The notes under the pieces: generated by a model | Seen by the model: the letters and a program-made list of their open reading frames with translations, nothing else | Database searches by the model: none | What the model was told of the DNA's origin: nothing | Position numbers and translations under genes: made by a program | NCBI GenBank assembly: GCA_022425725.1 | Contig: JAKMEY010000045.1 | Coordinates: forward strand, 1-63,750 | Origin: Ilumatobacteraceae bacterium | Lineage (GTDB): Bacteria > Actinomycetota > Acidimicrobiia > Acidimicrobiales > Ilumatobacteraceae | Direction of reading: 5' to 3' | Length of the DNA stretch: 63,750 nt | In this document: positions 17,724 through 26,805 of the stretch, one piece after another | Numbering within the stretch: position 1 is the stretch's first letter | Layout: each line of letters starts with the position of its first letter

Positions 17724-18887
17724 ATGGCGAGGACGTTGATCTCACGCCCCCCGAGCAGTGGTCTCGGCAATATCAGGCGGTCGCCGGGCGATCCGAGCAG
17801 AAATGTCGACTGGGTGCTTCTCATCACCCAGTTTCTCCTGATGGTGGTCGGGTGTTTTGTTGTGTATTCGGCCTCACGAACCCGAATCGAAGGAGAGCCT
17901 TTCGCCTTTGCGACCCGGCAGGTGGTATTCGGAATTATCGGACTCGTCGCAATGGTTGTCGTGATGTCAATTGATTACGAGACGTTGAAGGATCGTGCGG
18001 TATCGATTTATATTGCGACGATTGCAATGCTGGTGCTGCTGCTTTTGATTGGCCTCGCACAAGGAGCAGATCGGATCTCTTTTGACTTCGGTCCGTTCAA
18101 CCTTCAGCCCGCAGAACTCGCCAAGTTTTCGACCATGCTGCTGCTCGCTGCGTTTCTTGCAGAAGAACGGACCGACGAAGTGAGTTACCCGCGGTTTCTT
18201 GGTGGTCTCATTCTTGTCGGGTTTCCGGCGGTGCTGGTGATTATTCAGCCTGACTTGGGCTCAGCGTCGGTGCTCGTTGCGCTTGCAATGGGGACGCTGC
18301 TTATCGCAGGTGCACGGTCGAAATACATTGTCGCGGTCTCCGTGCTTGCAGTGATGACGGTGCTCGCAGCGTTCATTGCCCGTCTCGTCAACGAGTACCA
18401 GGTGCAGCGACTCAAAGTGTTCCTTGACCAAGAGACCACCGATCCGGCGCTTCAGGACGCGGTGTATCAGGTGCGAAACGCTATCCGTGCGGTCGGCACT
18501 GGGGGCCTCTGGGGTAAGGGGTGGCTTGAGGGGCCTCTGACGAATGGACGCGACATCCCAGTGATGTGGGCCGATTTTCCGTTTGCGGCGGTTGCTGAAC
18601 AATTCGGCTTGGTCGGATGTCTGCTTCTCATCTCGTTGTTTATGGTCGTCCTTGCGCGAATTTGGCGGGTTGCAAGCCTCTCGAAAGACGCGTTGGGCAC
18701 ATACATCTGTGCCGGAGTGTTCACGATGGTGCTGTGGCAGATGTTCCAGAACATCGGCATGACCCTCGGAATTACGCCTGTCACCGGTTTGCCAATGCCA
18801 TTTATTTCCTATGGCGGGTCGAGTTTGATCGTGTACTGCGCAATGTTTGGGCTTGTGCAGAGTGTGTATATGCGCCGGATGCGCTGA
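17724..18887 (+). CDS. rodA: SEDS glycosyltransferase RodA
   Basis: 387 residues, about ten membrane helices. SEDS landmarks: QPAELAKF, QPDLGSASV, and D284 in MWADFPFAAVAEQFG, the catalytic aspartate region, then MPFISYGGSSL near the C-terminus. It polymerises lipid II into glycan strands beside PBP2. Confidence 0.96.
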   Translation: MARTLISRPPSSGLGNIRRSPGDPSRNVDWVLLITQFLLMVVGCFVVYSASRTRIEGEPFAFATRQVVFGIIGLVAMVVVMSIDYETLKDRAVSIYIATIAMLVLLLLIGLAQGADRISFDFGPFNLQPAELAKFSTMLLLAAFLAEERTDEVSYPRFLGGLILVGFPAVLVIIQPDLGSASVLVALAMGTLLIAGARSKYIVAVSVLAVMTVLAAFIARLVNEYQVQRLKVFLDQETTDPALQDAVYQVRNAIRAVGTGGLWGKGWLEGPLTNGRDIPVMWADFPFAAVAEQFGLVGCLLLISLFMVVLARIWRVASLSKDALGTYICAGVFTMVLWQMFQNIGMTLGITPVTGLPMPFISYGGSSLIVYCAMFGLVQSVYMRRMR

Positions 18888-18920
18888 CCCACTATTCAGG
18901 TTTCTCAACATGTGGTCAGG

Positions 18921-18926
18921 TAAACT
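18921..18926 (+). promoter_or_regulatory. Candidate -10 box of the rne-rplU-rpmA transcript
   Basis: TAAACT lies 9 bases before an ATG at 18936 that opens an overlapping small frame, and 157 bases before the rne start. No good -35 is seen. Confidence 0.4.
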
Positions 18927-18935
18927 AAAGGAGTT

Positions 18936-19169
18936 ATGTCCACTCTTGTCACCCCGGTTGTCTTGACGGTGTTCTTTGTGGCCATTGCGACTATTCGTTT
19001 GCAGAACGTGGGCGCGTTTCACGCAGCCGGTTTCTGCTCATCTGTGCGCATCGATTGCGCCGACTCTCGTAAGGAATTTCCTCATGGAACAAACACCCCC
19101 TCGCGGTGGGCCCGAAGATCATTCGGACACCTCCGAGCAGTCCTCTTCGACAAACGATCGCAGTTCTAA
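18936..19169 (+). CDS. Possible upstream/leader ORF overlapping the rne start
   Basis: A 77-codon frame that begins right after TAAACT-AAAGGAGTT and overlaps the rne start out of frame by 86 bases. Its first 20 residues are hydrophobic (MSTLVTPVVLTVFFVAIATI); the rest reads like noise from the rne leader. It may act as a leader whose translation limits rne, since rne is autoregulated through its 5' region in other bacteria. It may equally be chance. Confidence 0.3.
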   Translation: MSTLVTPVVLTVFFVAIATIRLQNVGAFHAAGFCSSVRIDCADSRKEFPHGTNTPSRWARRSFGHLRAVLFDKRSQF

Positions 19170-20934
19170 CGGAACAAACGCGCCTCCACCCACATCAGCA
19201 AATCAGTCTCGGCGCCGGGGCTCGCGTGGTGGTCAAGGCCGCGCCAAGCCTGCTGCCGAAGGAGCTTCATCAGCGTCAAAAAATCCTGAGGAATTGCCAG
19301 AACCAATGCGAGAGGGCCGGTTGGGTTCCCCTGAAGCACGCGAAGAAGCACTGGTGAAGAAGCCACAGATTGGCGACACGATGCCTGTTCCAAACGTGCC
19401 GCCACCCGGCCCGGCAAACGACCCCTCTGAAGAAGCACAGGGTTCACCATCGTCTAACCGGAGTGGCCAAAAGCGACGCCGCAAGAGCGGTGGACAAAAA
19501 GGGCAACAGCAGAAGAAACAGGACACCGAGTCAGCAAATGGGAAGGGTGCGTCGTCAGGTTCCTCATCCAAGGGGCGTTCGTCCTCACGCCGTCGCCGGC
19601 GGGGCGGTGAGCTCTCGGCTGAAGCGCGAGATCAGCGGCGCGGTCGTGAACGCAATGGAAAGCCGATTGGGCGTTATTTCATGTGCGTGCAGGTGCGTGA
19701 GGGTATTACCCAGGTTGCAGTTCTCGAGGGCCGGAACCTCATTGAGCACTATGTGAGTCGGCCCGCCGACGATGTCAGCCAGATTCACGGCAACATCTAC
19801 CTCGGACGAGTGCAAAACGTGCTGCCGGGCATGGAAGCAGCATTTGTCGATATTGCAACGCCAAAGAATGCGGTGCTCTATCGGGGTGACGTTCAATACG
19901 ACTCTGAAGACATTGAGAGTGATGGGAACGACCCTCGTATCGAACAGATTTTGAAGAATCGACAGACAATTCTCTGTCAGGTCACAAAGAACCCGATTGG
20001 AGCGAAAGGTGCTCGCCTCACCCAGGAAGTTTCGCTTCCAGGGCGATTTGTTGTGCTGATTCCAAATTCGACGACGTACGGAATTTCAAAGCGCCTACCT
20101 GACCAGGTTCGCCGCCGTTTGCGAAGCATTCTCGACAAGGTGAAGCCAGAGGGCCATGGCCTCATCGTGCGTACGGCTGCAGAACACGCAACAGAAGCAG
20201 AACTCACTGCCGATATGCGGATGCTGTTAGAGCAATGGGATCGCATCGAGGCTCAAGCAAAGGGACTGAAAAAGCCAGCATTGTTGCACCGCGAACCGGA
20301 ACTCGCAGTGCGTGTGATCCGTGAGGAGTTCAACGCTGATTATCGCGGAGTGGTCATCGATGATCGCCGTTTGTACGAAGAGGTTCGTGAGTATGTGGCG
20401 GCATTCAACCCTGAGCTCGCCGACCGCGTTGAGTACTACGACGCCGAAGCTGAGGGCTTAGCGCTATTCGAGCGTCACCACGTGCACGAACAGGTACATA
20501 AGGCGCTAGATCGCAAGGTCTGGTTGCCATCTGGTGGTTCGCTCATCATCGAGCACACCGAAGCGCTTTCGGTGATCGACGTGAACACCGGCAAGAACGT
20601 CGGAACATCCAACCTCGAAGAAACCGTGTTCAGCAACAACCTTGAGGCCGCCGAAGAAATCGCCAAGCAGCTTCGGTTGAGAGATATTGGCGGCATTATC
20701 GTCATCGACTTCATTGACATGGAAGTCAAAGCGAACCGCGCGAAAGTGATTGAGACGTTCCGCGATGCATTGGCCCGAGATAAGACACGAACCCAGGTCT
20801 TCGATATCTCGGAATTGGGCCTCGTTGAGATGACCCGTAAGCGCATCGGCGAAGGATTGCTAACCGAATTTTCTGACCAGTGCCCTAATTGCACCGGGCG
20901 GGGAGTGGTTGTTGATCACTCCTTACTCGACTGA
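19084..20934 (+). CDS. rne: Ribonuclease E/G
   Basis: 616 residues, start ATG 19084 after TAAGGA. Residues 1 to about 195 are a disordered extension rich in Ser, Gly, Gln and Arg (for example KRRRKSGGQKG and SSSRRRRRGG), typical of actinobacterial enzymes and probably RNA-binding. Then come the S1 domain (GNIYLGRVQNVLPGMEAAFVDI) and the catalytic DNase I-like region with metal-binding Asp in SVIDVNTGK and IVIDFIDME. The zinc-link CPNCTGRG is close to the C-terminus. It cuts single-stranded A/U-rich RNA in mRNA decay and rRNA processing. Confidence 0.95.
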   Translation: MEQTPPRGGPEDHSDTSEQSSSTNDRSSNGTNAPPPTSANQSRRRGSRGGQGRAKPAAEGASSASKNPEELPEPMREGRLGSPEAREEALVKKPQIGDTMPVPNVPPPGPANDPSEEAQGSPSSNRSGQKRRRKSGGQKGQQQKKQDTESANGKGASSGSSSKGRSSSRRRRRGGELSAEARDQRRGRERNGKPIGRYFMCVQVREGITQVAVLEGRNLIEHYVSRPADDVSQIHGNIYLGRVQNVLPGMEAAFVDIATPKNAVLYRGDVQYDSEDIESDGNDPRIEQILKNRQTILCQVTKNPIGAKGARLTQEVSLPGRFVVLIPNSTTYGISKRLPDQVRRRLRSILDKVKPEGHGLIVRTAAEHATEAELTADMRMLLEQWDRIEAQAKGLKKPALLHREPELAVRVIREEFNADYRGVVIDDRRLYEEVREYVAAFNPELADRVEYYDAEAEGLALFERHHVHEQVHKALDRKVWLPSGGSLIIEHTEALSVIDVNTGKNVGTSNLEETVFSNNLEAAEEIAKQLRLRDIGGIIVIDFIDMEVKANRAKVIETFRDALARDKTRTQVFDISELGLVEMTRKRIGEGLLTEFSDQCPNCTGRGVVVDHSLLD

Positions 20935-20985
20935 TGGAAATGGCAGTTGGTACTGATGTCTGCACCCGTTAGCATCCCTGAGGCT

Positions 20986-21291
20986 ATGTACGCAGTAATT
21001 GCCACGGGCGGTAAGCAAGAAAAGGTCGCTGAAGGCCAGCAGGTCACGATCGAATTGATCGATGGTGACGAAGGCTCTGAGGTGTCATTTGTCCCGGTTC
21101 TCGTCGTCGATGGAGATCGTGTGCTCGCAGGGTCTTCTCTCGAGAAGGCGGCAGTCAAGGGTCGCATCCTCGGCACGATGAAGGGGCCGAAAGTAAACGG
21201 CTTCACCTATAAGCGCCGCACGAATCAGCGCCGTCGCTACGGGCATCGCCAGAACTACAGCGTCGTCGAGATCACCTCGATCACTGCGTGA
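20986..21291 (+). CDS. rplU: 50S ribosomal protein L21
   Basis: 101 residues. MYAVIATGGKQEKV is the canonical L21 N-terminus, so ATG 20986 is preferred over upstream starts in the same frame. FTYKRRTNQRRRYGHRQNY is the rRNA-binding C-terminal segment. It is followed after 20 bases by rpmA. Confidence 0.97.
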   Translation: MYAVIATGGKQEKVAEGQQVTIELIDGDEGSEVSFVPVLVVDGDRVLAGSSLEKAAVKGRILGTMKGPKVNGFTYKRRTNQRRRYGHRQNYSVVEITSITA

Positions 21292-21311
21292 GATTGAGCG
21301 GAGGATAGGAC

Positions 21312-21566
21312 ATGTCAAAGACAAAAGGTGGCGGCTCAACCCGCAACGGACGTGACTCAAATGCTCAGCGTCTTGGCGTCAAGGTGTTCGATGGCACCAA
21401 GATCACCGCAGGAACGATCATTATCCGTCAACGTGGTACCCGCGTGCACCCCGGCAAAAATGTAGGCATCGGCGGCGACGATACGTTGTTCTCACTCGTT
21501 GACGGCTCAGTGAAGTTTGGTGAGCGCAAGGGCCGCAAGGTCGTTGATGTCAACCCCGTCTCGTAA
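21312..21566 (+). CDS. rpmA: 50S ribosomal protein L27
   Basis: 84 residues. The N-terminal [16 protein letters not shown] reaches the peptidyl-transferase centre in the ribosome, and [16 protein letters not shown] is the family core. GGAGG-type ribosome binding site precedes the ATG. Unusually obg does not follow; a minus-strand dNTPase gene does. Confidence 0.97.
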   Translation: MSKTKGGGSTRNGRDSNAQRLGVKVFDGTKITAGTIIIRQRGTRVHPGKNVGIGGDDTLFSLVDGSVKFGERKGRKVVDVNPVS

Positions 21567-21572
21567 CTTCTG

Positions 21573-22727
21573 CTACACGTCAATGCCGGCTGGCAACTGA
21601 TCTTGTTGCCAGCCAAGAAGTTCAACCGCTTGCCCACACGCATAGCGATCGGTCATTCCACTGACCCAACTCACCGCCGCAAAGAGTGATTCATCGTCGT
21701 TGCCCGTCGGCCCGGAATTGAGAAGCACCTCGACCGGAATGAGATGAGAGTGAGCAGTGAAATGCTCAACCAGTGCCTGCAGCATCGAGATGACGCTTTG
21801 AGCCTGACGAGTTGATGCTGGTCGCAGATAGATGCTGTCGTAGTTAAACCTTCGGAACTCCGAGAGCGCCTCGGCGATATCAGCGGTCATTCCGATACGC
21901 CCTGATTGCTCGGTAGCGCTCAGCATCGCTCTCACAAAGGTGCCGAGCTGTTGGCTTCTTGCAGTGCCACATCGAGAAGAGACGATGTCGGGAAGCATCG
22001 ACGGGGTGACGATGCCTGCGGCAACCGCATCTTCGAAGTCGTGACATACGTAGGCGATACGGTCAGCCCACGACACAACCTCGCCTTCGGGAGTAGTGGG
22101 TGCTGGCCGGCTCCATGAGTGGTTGCGGATGCCGTCAAGAGTTTCGGCACAAAGGTTGAGTGGTACGAGGGTGACATCTGCTCCCCACACCGCGTGGTCG
22201 TATCCGTCGTTGAGGTACGGGCTGAACGCGTCTTCACTCGCATGGCCTCCGGGGCCGTGCCCGCAGTCGTGACCAATCGCGATTGCCTCAGCGAGGTCGA
22301 CGTTGAGGCCAAGCGGCCCCGCTATCGAGCGAGCAATCTGAGATACTTCGAGCGCGTGGGTCAGACGCGTACGTTGGTGGTCATCAGGAAAGACGAAGAC
22401 TTGGGTTTTGCCGGCAAGACGACGAAATGCTGACGCATGCAAGATGCGGTCACGATCGCGTTGGAAGCATGTACGAAAGGGGTCAGGCGATTCCTCGACT
22501 ATTCGCGAACCGGCGCCGTGTGGGCGGGTTGCGAGTCGTGCGAGCGAGCGGTCTTGTCGTTCTTCGCGCTCTTGGCGGGAAATGACTGCTGGATCACCTG
22601 GCCCGGCCCATGAGTCTTCGTGGGCGAAGGCGACTCCATCATGGTGGTGACCGCGCATTGTCGACGCCCACTTTTCTGCACGTTCACCAAGTTCATCCTC
22701 GGAGGGAAATCTGTCGTCGACAGCCAT
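21573..22727 (-). CDS. dgt: HD-domain dNTP triphosphohydrolase (dGTPase-like)
   Basis: 384 residues from ATG 22727; the frame continues upstream but through unrelated sequence over the obg start. HD metal site: RLTHALEVSQ, then AIAIGHDCGHGPGGH and a distal Asp in SWADRIAYVCHDFED. FRRLAGKTQVF is the dNTPase signature. The enzyme splits dNTPs into nucleoside and triphosphate. The gene lies on the minus strand between rpmA and obg, which are normally adjacent. Its 3' end contains a perfect 10-bp hairpin that may end rplU-rpmA transcription. Confidence 0.92.
   Translation of the reverse strand: MAVDDRFPSEDELGERAEKWASTMRGHHHDGVAFAHEDSWAGPGDPAVISRQEREERQDRSLARLATRPHGAGSRIVEESPDPFRTCFQRDRDRILHASAFRRLAGKTQVFVFPDDHQRTRLTHALEVSQIARSIAGPLGLNVDLAEAIAIGHDCGHGPGGHASEDAFSPYLNDGYDHAVWGADVTLVPLNLCAETLDGIRNHSWSRPAPTTPEGEVVSWADRIAYVCHDFEDAVAAGIVTPSMLPDIVSSRCGTARSQQLGTFVRAMLSATEQSGRIGMTADIAEALSEFRRFNYDSIYLRPASTRQAQSVISMLQALVEHFTAHSHLIPVEVLLNSGPTGNDDESLFAAVSWVSGMTDRYACGQAVELLGWQQDQLPAGIDV
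21588..21614. terminator. Hairpin inside the dgt 3' end, 22 bases after rpmA
   Basis: GGCTGGCAAC and GTTGCCAGCC form a perfect 10-bp stem with a 7-base loop. No T-run follows, so it is a weak terminator candidate or mRNA 3' stabiliser. It also codes for residues of the dgt C-terminus. Confidence 0.45.
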
Positions 22728-22733
22728 GTCCTC

Positions 22734-22739
22734 ACGATA
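22734..22739 (-). promoter_or_regulatory. Candidate -10 box of dgt
   Basis: TATCGT on the minus strand, 6 bases before ATG 22727. It lies 15 bp from the opposing obg -10. Confidence 0.5.
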
Positions 22740-22754
22740 GGGCAGGGGTGTCGC

Positions 22755-22760
22755 TAGCGT
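22755..22760 (+). promoter_or_regulatory. Candidate -10 box of obg
   Basis: TAGCGT, 7 bases before GTG 22768. An alternative start GTG at 22759 would fall inside this box, which favours 22768. Confidence 0.5.
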
Positions 22761-22767
22761 GCTTGTT

Positions 22768-24021
22768 GTGTCACAGTTTGTTGATGAGTGCCAACTCAAT
22801 ATTCGAGGGGGTGACGGCGGCGCAGGGTGCGTGTCGTTTAGACGTGAGGGTCCGGTCGTTGATGGAGGCCCCAACGGTGGCGATGGTGGAAACGGTGGCG
22901 ATGTATGGCTTGTGGCCGACCACAATGTGGCGTCGCTACTGTCGTTTCGTGATCACCCACACCGGCGGGCGACAAATGGCGTGCACGGCAAAGGCAAAGA
23001 TCTGCACGGAAAGCGCGGTACTACTCTCGAAGTAAAGGTGCCAGAAGGCACCGTCGTGAAAGACCTCTACACGGGTGAAGTGCTCGCAGAACTGTTTCGA
23101 CATGGTGACAGCTGGCTTGGTGCAGCTGGCGGCCGAGGCGGACGCGGAAATGCACGGTTTCTCTCAAATAAGCGTCGCGCTCCGACGTTTGCTGAGCAGG
23201 GCGAACACGGCGATGAACGCTGGTTGAAGCTTGAACTTCAACTTATGGCCGATGTTGCACTGGTCGGGTTTCCAAATGCCGGCAAAAGCACATTGATCAG
23301 TGTGATTTCCGCTGCCAAGCCGAAGATTGCGAACTACCCGTTCACCACTCTCGAACCGAATCTCGGTGTTGTTGCTCTTGATGACGACACCAACTTTGTC
23401 GTGGCAGATATCCCGGGTCTCATCGAAGGTGCAAGCGAAGGAAGAGGACTGGGTCATCGTTTCCTTCGCCATATCGAACGAGCGCGGGTGCTGTGTCTGC
23501 TGATCGATCTCGCGCCGGTCGATGAGATGACCGCCCAGCAACAAGAAGAAACGTTGCTCAACGAGCTCGGCCAGTACCGCCCCGACCTTCTGGAGCGCCC
23601 GCGCATCGTGGTTGGAACGAAAGCCGATATGGTCTCGACCGAAGATGTGGAGAACTTTGGCGACCGCTTAGTGATTTCATCAATCACCCAGTCGGGAGTA
23701 CGCGAACTCGTCGGACAAATGGCATCAGTTGTTCACGAATCTCGCTCGGTCGAACCTCATCACGAGGGGGTCGTCGTGCTGCGCCCTGAGGTCACTGGGG
23801 CGGTAGTGGAGCGGCTCGATGACAACGAGTTCAGGTTGGTCGGACGGGAAGTTGAGCGTGTTGTTGCGCTCAATGACGTGACGACAACCGAAGCTCTTGA
23901 CTGGATTGATTCTCGTCTTGAGCGGCTAGGGATTTCGAAAATGTTGGCCCGAGCGGGCGTTGCTGATGGTGACATTGTGTGGATCGGCGAGTTCAGCTTT
24001 GAATACCAGGCCGATGTGTGA
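22768..24021 (+). CDS. obg: Obg-family GTPase
   Basis: 417 residues. The glycine-rich Obg fold (GGDGGAGCVSFRREG..., GGRGGRGNARF) occupies about 1-158. The G domain has G1 GFPNAGKS (167-174), G3 DIPGLIEGA and G4 GTKAD, and a C-terminal OCT domain starts near 340. The start SQFVDECQLNIRGGDGG fits the family. Obg binds the 50S subunit and links ribosome assembly to growth. The gene needs its own promoter because dgt interrupts the usual rplU-rpmA-obg order. Confidence 0.96.
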   Translation: MSQFVDECQLNIRGGDGGAGCVSFRREGPVVDGGPNGGDGGNGGDVWLVADHNVASLLSFRDHPHRRATNGVHGKGKDLHGKRGTTLEVKVPEGTVVKDLYTGEVLAELFRHGDSWLGAAGGRGGRGNARFLSNKRRAPTFAEQGEHGDERWLKLELQLMADVALVGFPNAGKSTLISVISAAKPKIANYPFTTLEPNLGVVALDDDTNFVVADIPGLIEGASEGRGLGHRFLRHIERARVLCLLIDLAPVDEMTAQQQEETLLNELGQYRPDLLERPRIVVGTKADMVSTEDVENFGDRLVISSITQSGVRELVGQMASVVHESRSVEPHHEGVVVLRPEVTGAVVERLDDNEFRLVGREVERVVALNDVTTTEALDWIDSRLERLGISKMLARAGVADGDIVWIGEFSFEYQADV

Positions 24022-24058
24022 GCCCGTTTGTTCGATGTGAACCGGTAGTTGTGTGGGT

Positions 24059-25147
24059 ATGAAAGTTGTCGTCAAAATCGGCTCCTCGTCGCTGACACGC
24101 GCGGATGGGGGAATTGATCATGAGGCAATTTCGCGTCTTTGCCGTGATGTTGCCTCACTCGCATCACTTGGCCATCAGCCCATCGTGGTGTCATCTGGAG
24201 CGGTAGCGGCTGGCGTCGGCGCAGTCGGGCTCAGTGAACGGCCCACCGATGTTGAGACACTTCAAGCGGTTTCAGCCGTCGGGCAGAGCCGATTGATGGG
24301 GGTCTATGACGACGAGTTGGCTTCGCATGGCCTCGTAGGTGCACAAGTGCTGCTCGATCCGCTCGATTTCGTACATCGAAGCCAATATCTCCACGCTCGA
24401 CAGACCTTAGAACGACTGCTGTCGCTGAAATGTGTGCCGGTCGTCAATGAGAACGATGCGATTGCGAGTAGTGAACTTCGCTACGGCGATAACGATCGAA
24501 TCGCAGCATTGCTAGCGCACAGTGTGAGTGCCGACCTGCTCGTGTTGCTGACCGATCTTGACGGGTTATATACCGCTGATCCTCGATTGAGCAGCGACGC
24601 AAAGTTGGTTGATCGCGTGTCGGCCGACGACCCGTTGCTGTCGATTCAGGCATCGACCTCAAAAAGTGGCGTTGGGTCTGGCGGCATGGCATCGAAACTT
24701 GTTGCTGCCCGTATTGCGTCGTGGTCTGGGGTGAGGACAGTGATCGCAAATGCTGAGCATGAAGGTGTTGTTGCGGCGATCGTTGCGGGCGAAACCCTCG
24801 GCACCATATTTGAGGCGCATCAACGAACCCTGACCGCACGAAAACTGTGGATCGCGTTCGCTGCAGAAACCGCCGGTCGCATCACTGTCGACGACGGGGC
24901 ACAAGCAGCTCTGACCACGAAAAACACGAGCCTCCTCCCGGCGGGCGTCACCGAAGTTGATGGAGCATTTATCTCTGGGGCGACGGTGGAGATTGTTGAT
25001 TCACGCGGTGTTGTCTTTGCCCGAGGGATGACCGGCCTATCGGCCGCCGAGCTACGTGATGTGATGGGACTGCAGACTTCTGCGCTTCCTCAAGGTATGC
25101 ATCATGAGGTTGTCCATCGCGATGATCTTGTCGTACTTCCGCAGTGA
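24059..25147 (+). CDS. proB: Glutamate 5-kinase
   Basis: 362 residues. An amino-acid kinase domain (VVVKIGSSSLTRADGG, VVSSGAVAAGVGAVG, VVNENDAIA, DLDGLYTADPR, SGVGSGGMASKL) is followed by a C-terminal PUA domain (about 275-355). It phosphorylates glutamate in the first step of proline synthesis. proA is not adjacent. ATG 24059 is preferred over GTG 24053. It converges on murJ with a single base between the stop codons. Confidence 0.95.
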   Translation: MKVVVKIGSSSLTRADGGIDHEAISRLCRDVASLASLGHQPIVVSSGAVAAGVGAVGLSERPTDVETLQAVSAVGQSRLMGVYDDELASHGLVGAQVLLDPLDFVHRSQYLHARQTLERLLSLKCVPVVNENDAIASSELRYGDNDRIAALLAHSVSADLLVLLTDLDGLYTADPRLSSDAKLVDRVSADDPLLSIQASTSKSGVGSGGMASKLVAARIASWSGVRTVIANAEHEGVVAAIVAGETLGTIFEAHQRTLTARKLWIAFAAETAGRITVDDGAQAALTTKNTSLLPAGVTEVDGAFISGATVEIVDSRGVVFARGMTGLSAAELRDVMGLQTSALPQGMHHEVVHRDDLVVLPQ

Positions 25148-25148
25148 T

Positions 25149-26732
25149 CTACTCTGCGAGGGCTTTCAGGCTCTTCCAGTCGACCTTGAACACGTTTGTG
25201 CAGGCGATGTAGACCGCAAAGAGCACGGCTGACAGCGCAATTGCACCGAAGATGCCTCCGATTCCTCGCCAAGAAGATGCGCTCAGCGCAGACATCAGGA
25301 GCCAGGTAGAGCAGCCGCCGATGCCGGCCGACAGCGAGAGCACGGCGATGTCGCGGGTAACTGCGATGACGTGAAGAGTTTGCGCGTGCCGCTGGCGGAG
25401 AATGATCAGGCTGACGGCCGCTGCCACGAGATAGGCGATTCCAAGCGACAGGCCGAGACCGAAGACGCCGAACGGACCCACGAGAATCACTGCGAGTACG
25501 ACGTTAAGGCCGTTCTCTCCAACGTTGAGGAAGAACGGCGTTCGGGTATCTCCGTGTGCGTAGAACCCTCGGAGGATGAACAGATATGTCGAGAAGCCGA
25601 TGAGACCGATCGCAAGCCCGGAAAGCGCATCGCTGGTGTTTTGTGCTGAGGTCGCATCAAATTGACCCCGCTGCATGAGGCTTGTTACCGCAAGTGGTCC
25701 GACGACGAGCAAAGCAGCTGATGCGGGAGCGGTAAGAGCAACGATCGCTCTTATGCCGCCGGTGAGTAATTGTGTGAAGCGTTCGCCCTGGTGTTGGGCA
25801 ACCGCTCTGGCGAGTTCTGGTTGCAAGGTTGTTGCGATGGAGACGGCGAGCAGGCCATGGGGAAGAACGAAGAAGATGAATGCATCGAAATAGGCAGATG
25901 CGAGCGACGAGCCCGGGTCAGCGAGGTTGCGTATGACAACCAACGCAACCTGATTCGCAACAACAAATCCAAGTGTCCATCCGCTCATCTTTGCAACGCG
26001 GGCAACAGCTGGGTGGCGAAGATCGACGTGCCATTTCAGCCCGACCTTGGTGCGGAACACCGCAACGGTGGTGATGAGCGCCATGAGCGCAATTCCTCCG
26101 GTTGCTCCCAAGCCGAGAGTGAGAAAAAAGCGCTTATCGGTAGTGACATCTGAGAGGCGCCACGTTGTTGAGCCGGCACCAGGAAGCGTGAGCAAGGTGG
26201 CGATGATGATGACATTTGACGCAACAGGAGCCCATGCAGCCGCAAGAAATCGACGTAACGAATGGAGAATTGCGGTCATCACCCCGGTGATGCCATAGAA
26301 CAGCACTTGGATGACGAAGAGCCGGGTGAGCATTGTTCCGACCGATCGAAAGGTGTCTGCATCAACCGTGTCGGCGGTGGTGAGGGAGTACAACCGGAAG
26401 ATCAGCGGCGCAAGCGCCACCGCAAGAACTGCAAGCACAGTTGACGCAAGGAGGGCCGCGCTAACGACAGCATGAAATCCGCGCTCGTCATCTTCGGAGC
26501 GTCGTTCCTGAAAGATGAGCGAGGTAAACACCGGCACCAGAGTTGCGGAGAGCACTCCACCGATAATGAGGTCGTACACGATGTTTGGCGTTTCATTTGC
26601 CAATTTGTAGGCATCAGAAAGTGCGTTCTGGCCGACAACATATGCGAGCACGATGACACGAAGAAGCCCTGTTGCCCGTGAGCATGCGGTTCCGGAGGCG
26701 ACGATGAGGTTAGACCGCACAAAGTTCGCCAC
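25149..26732 (-). CDS. murJ: Lipid II flippase MurJ (MviN)
   Basis: 527 residues, about 14 membrane helices. The N-terminal region has SRATGLLRVIVLAYVVG and ANETPNIVYDLIIGGVLSA, both typical of MurJ; a cluster of Arg/Lys lines the predicted cavity. It moves lipid II across the membrane. The starting codon is GTG, with TAGTGT 6 bases upstream. Actinobacteria may carry a second MviN-like gene next to trxA/rnpA; this one lacks the long kinase-like extension known from mycobacteria. Confidence 0.92.
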   Translation of the reverse strand: MANFVRSNLIVASGTACSRATGLLRVIVLAYVVGQNALSDAYKLANETPNIVYDLIIGGVLSATLVPVFTSLIFQERRSEDDERGFHAVVSAALLASTVLAVLAVALAPLIFRLYSLTTADTVDADTFRSVGTMLTRLFVIQVLFYGITGVMTAILHSLRRFLAAAWAPVASNVIIIATLLTLPGAGSTTWRLSDVTTDKRFFLTLGLGATGGIALMALITTVAVFRTKVGLKWHVDLRHPAVARVAKMSGWTLGFVVANQVALVVIRNLADPGSSLASAYFDAFIFFVLPHGLLAVSIATTLQPELARAVAQHQGERFTQLLTGGIRAIVALTAPASAALLVVGPLAVTSLMQRGQFDATSAQNTSDALSGLAIGLIGFSTYLFILRGFYAHGDTRTPFFLNVGENGLNVVLAVILVGPFGVFGLGLSLGIAYLVAAAVSLIILRQRHAQTLHVIAVTRDIAVLSLSAGIGGCSTWLLMSALSASSWRGIGGIFGAIALSAVLFAVYIACTNVFKVDWKSLKALAE

Positions 26733-26738
26733 GAGTGA

Positions 26739-26744
26739 ACACTA
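26739..26744 (-). promoter_or_regulatory. Candidate -10 box of murJ
   Basis: TAGTGT on the minus strand, 6 bases before GTG 26732. Confidence 0.5.
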
Positions 26745-26793
26745 GCCCTCGTCGTATCGCGAGTTAAGGCGTCCGAGTTGATGATTGCCCTGA

Positions 26794-26799
26794 CAAACT
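26794..26799 (+). promoter_or_regulatory. Candidate -10 box of the dimethylargininase gene
   Basis: CAAACT, 6 bases before GTG 26806; the T of the TAnnnT pattern is replaced by C. Confidence 0.3.
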
Positions 26800-26805
26800 G
26801 TCCAA

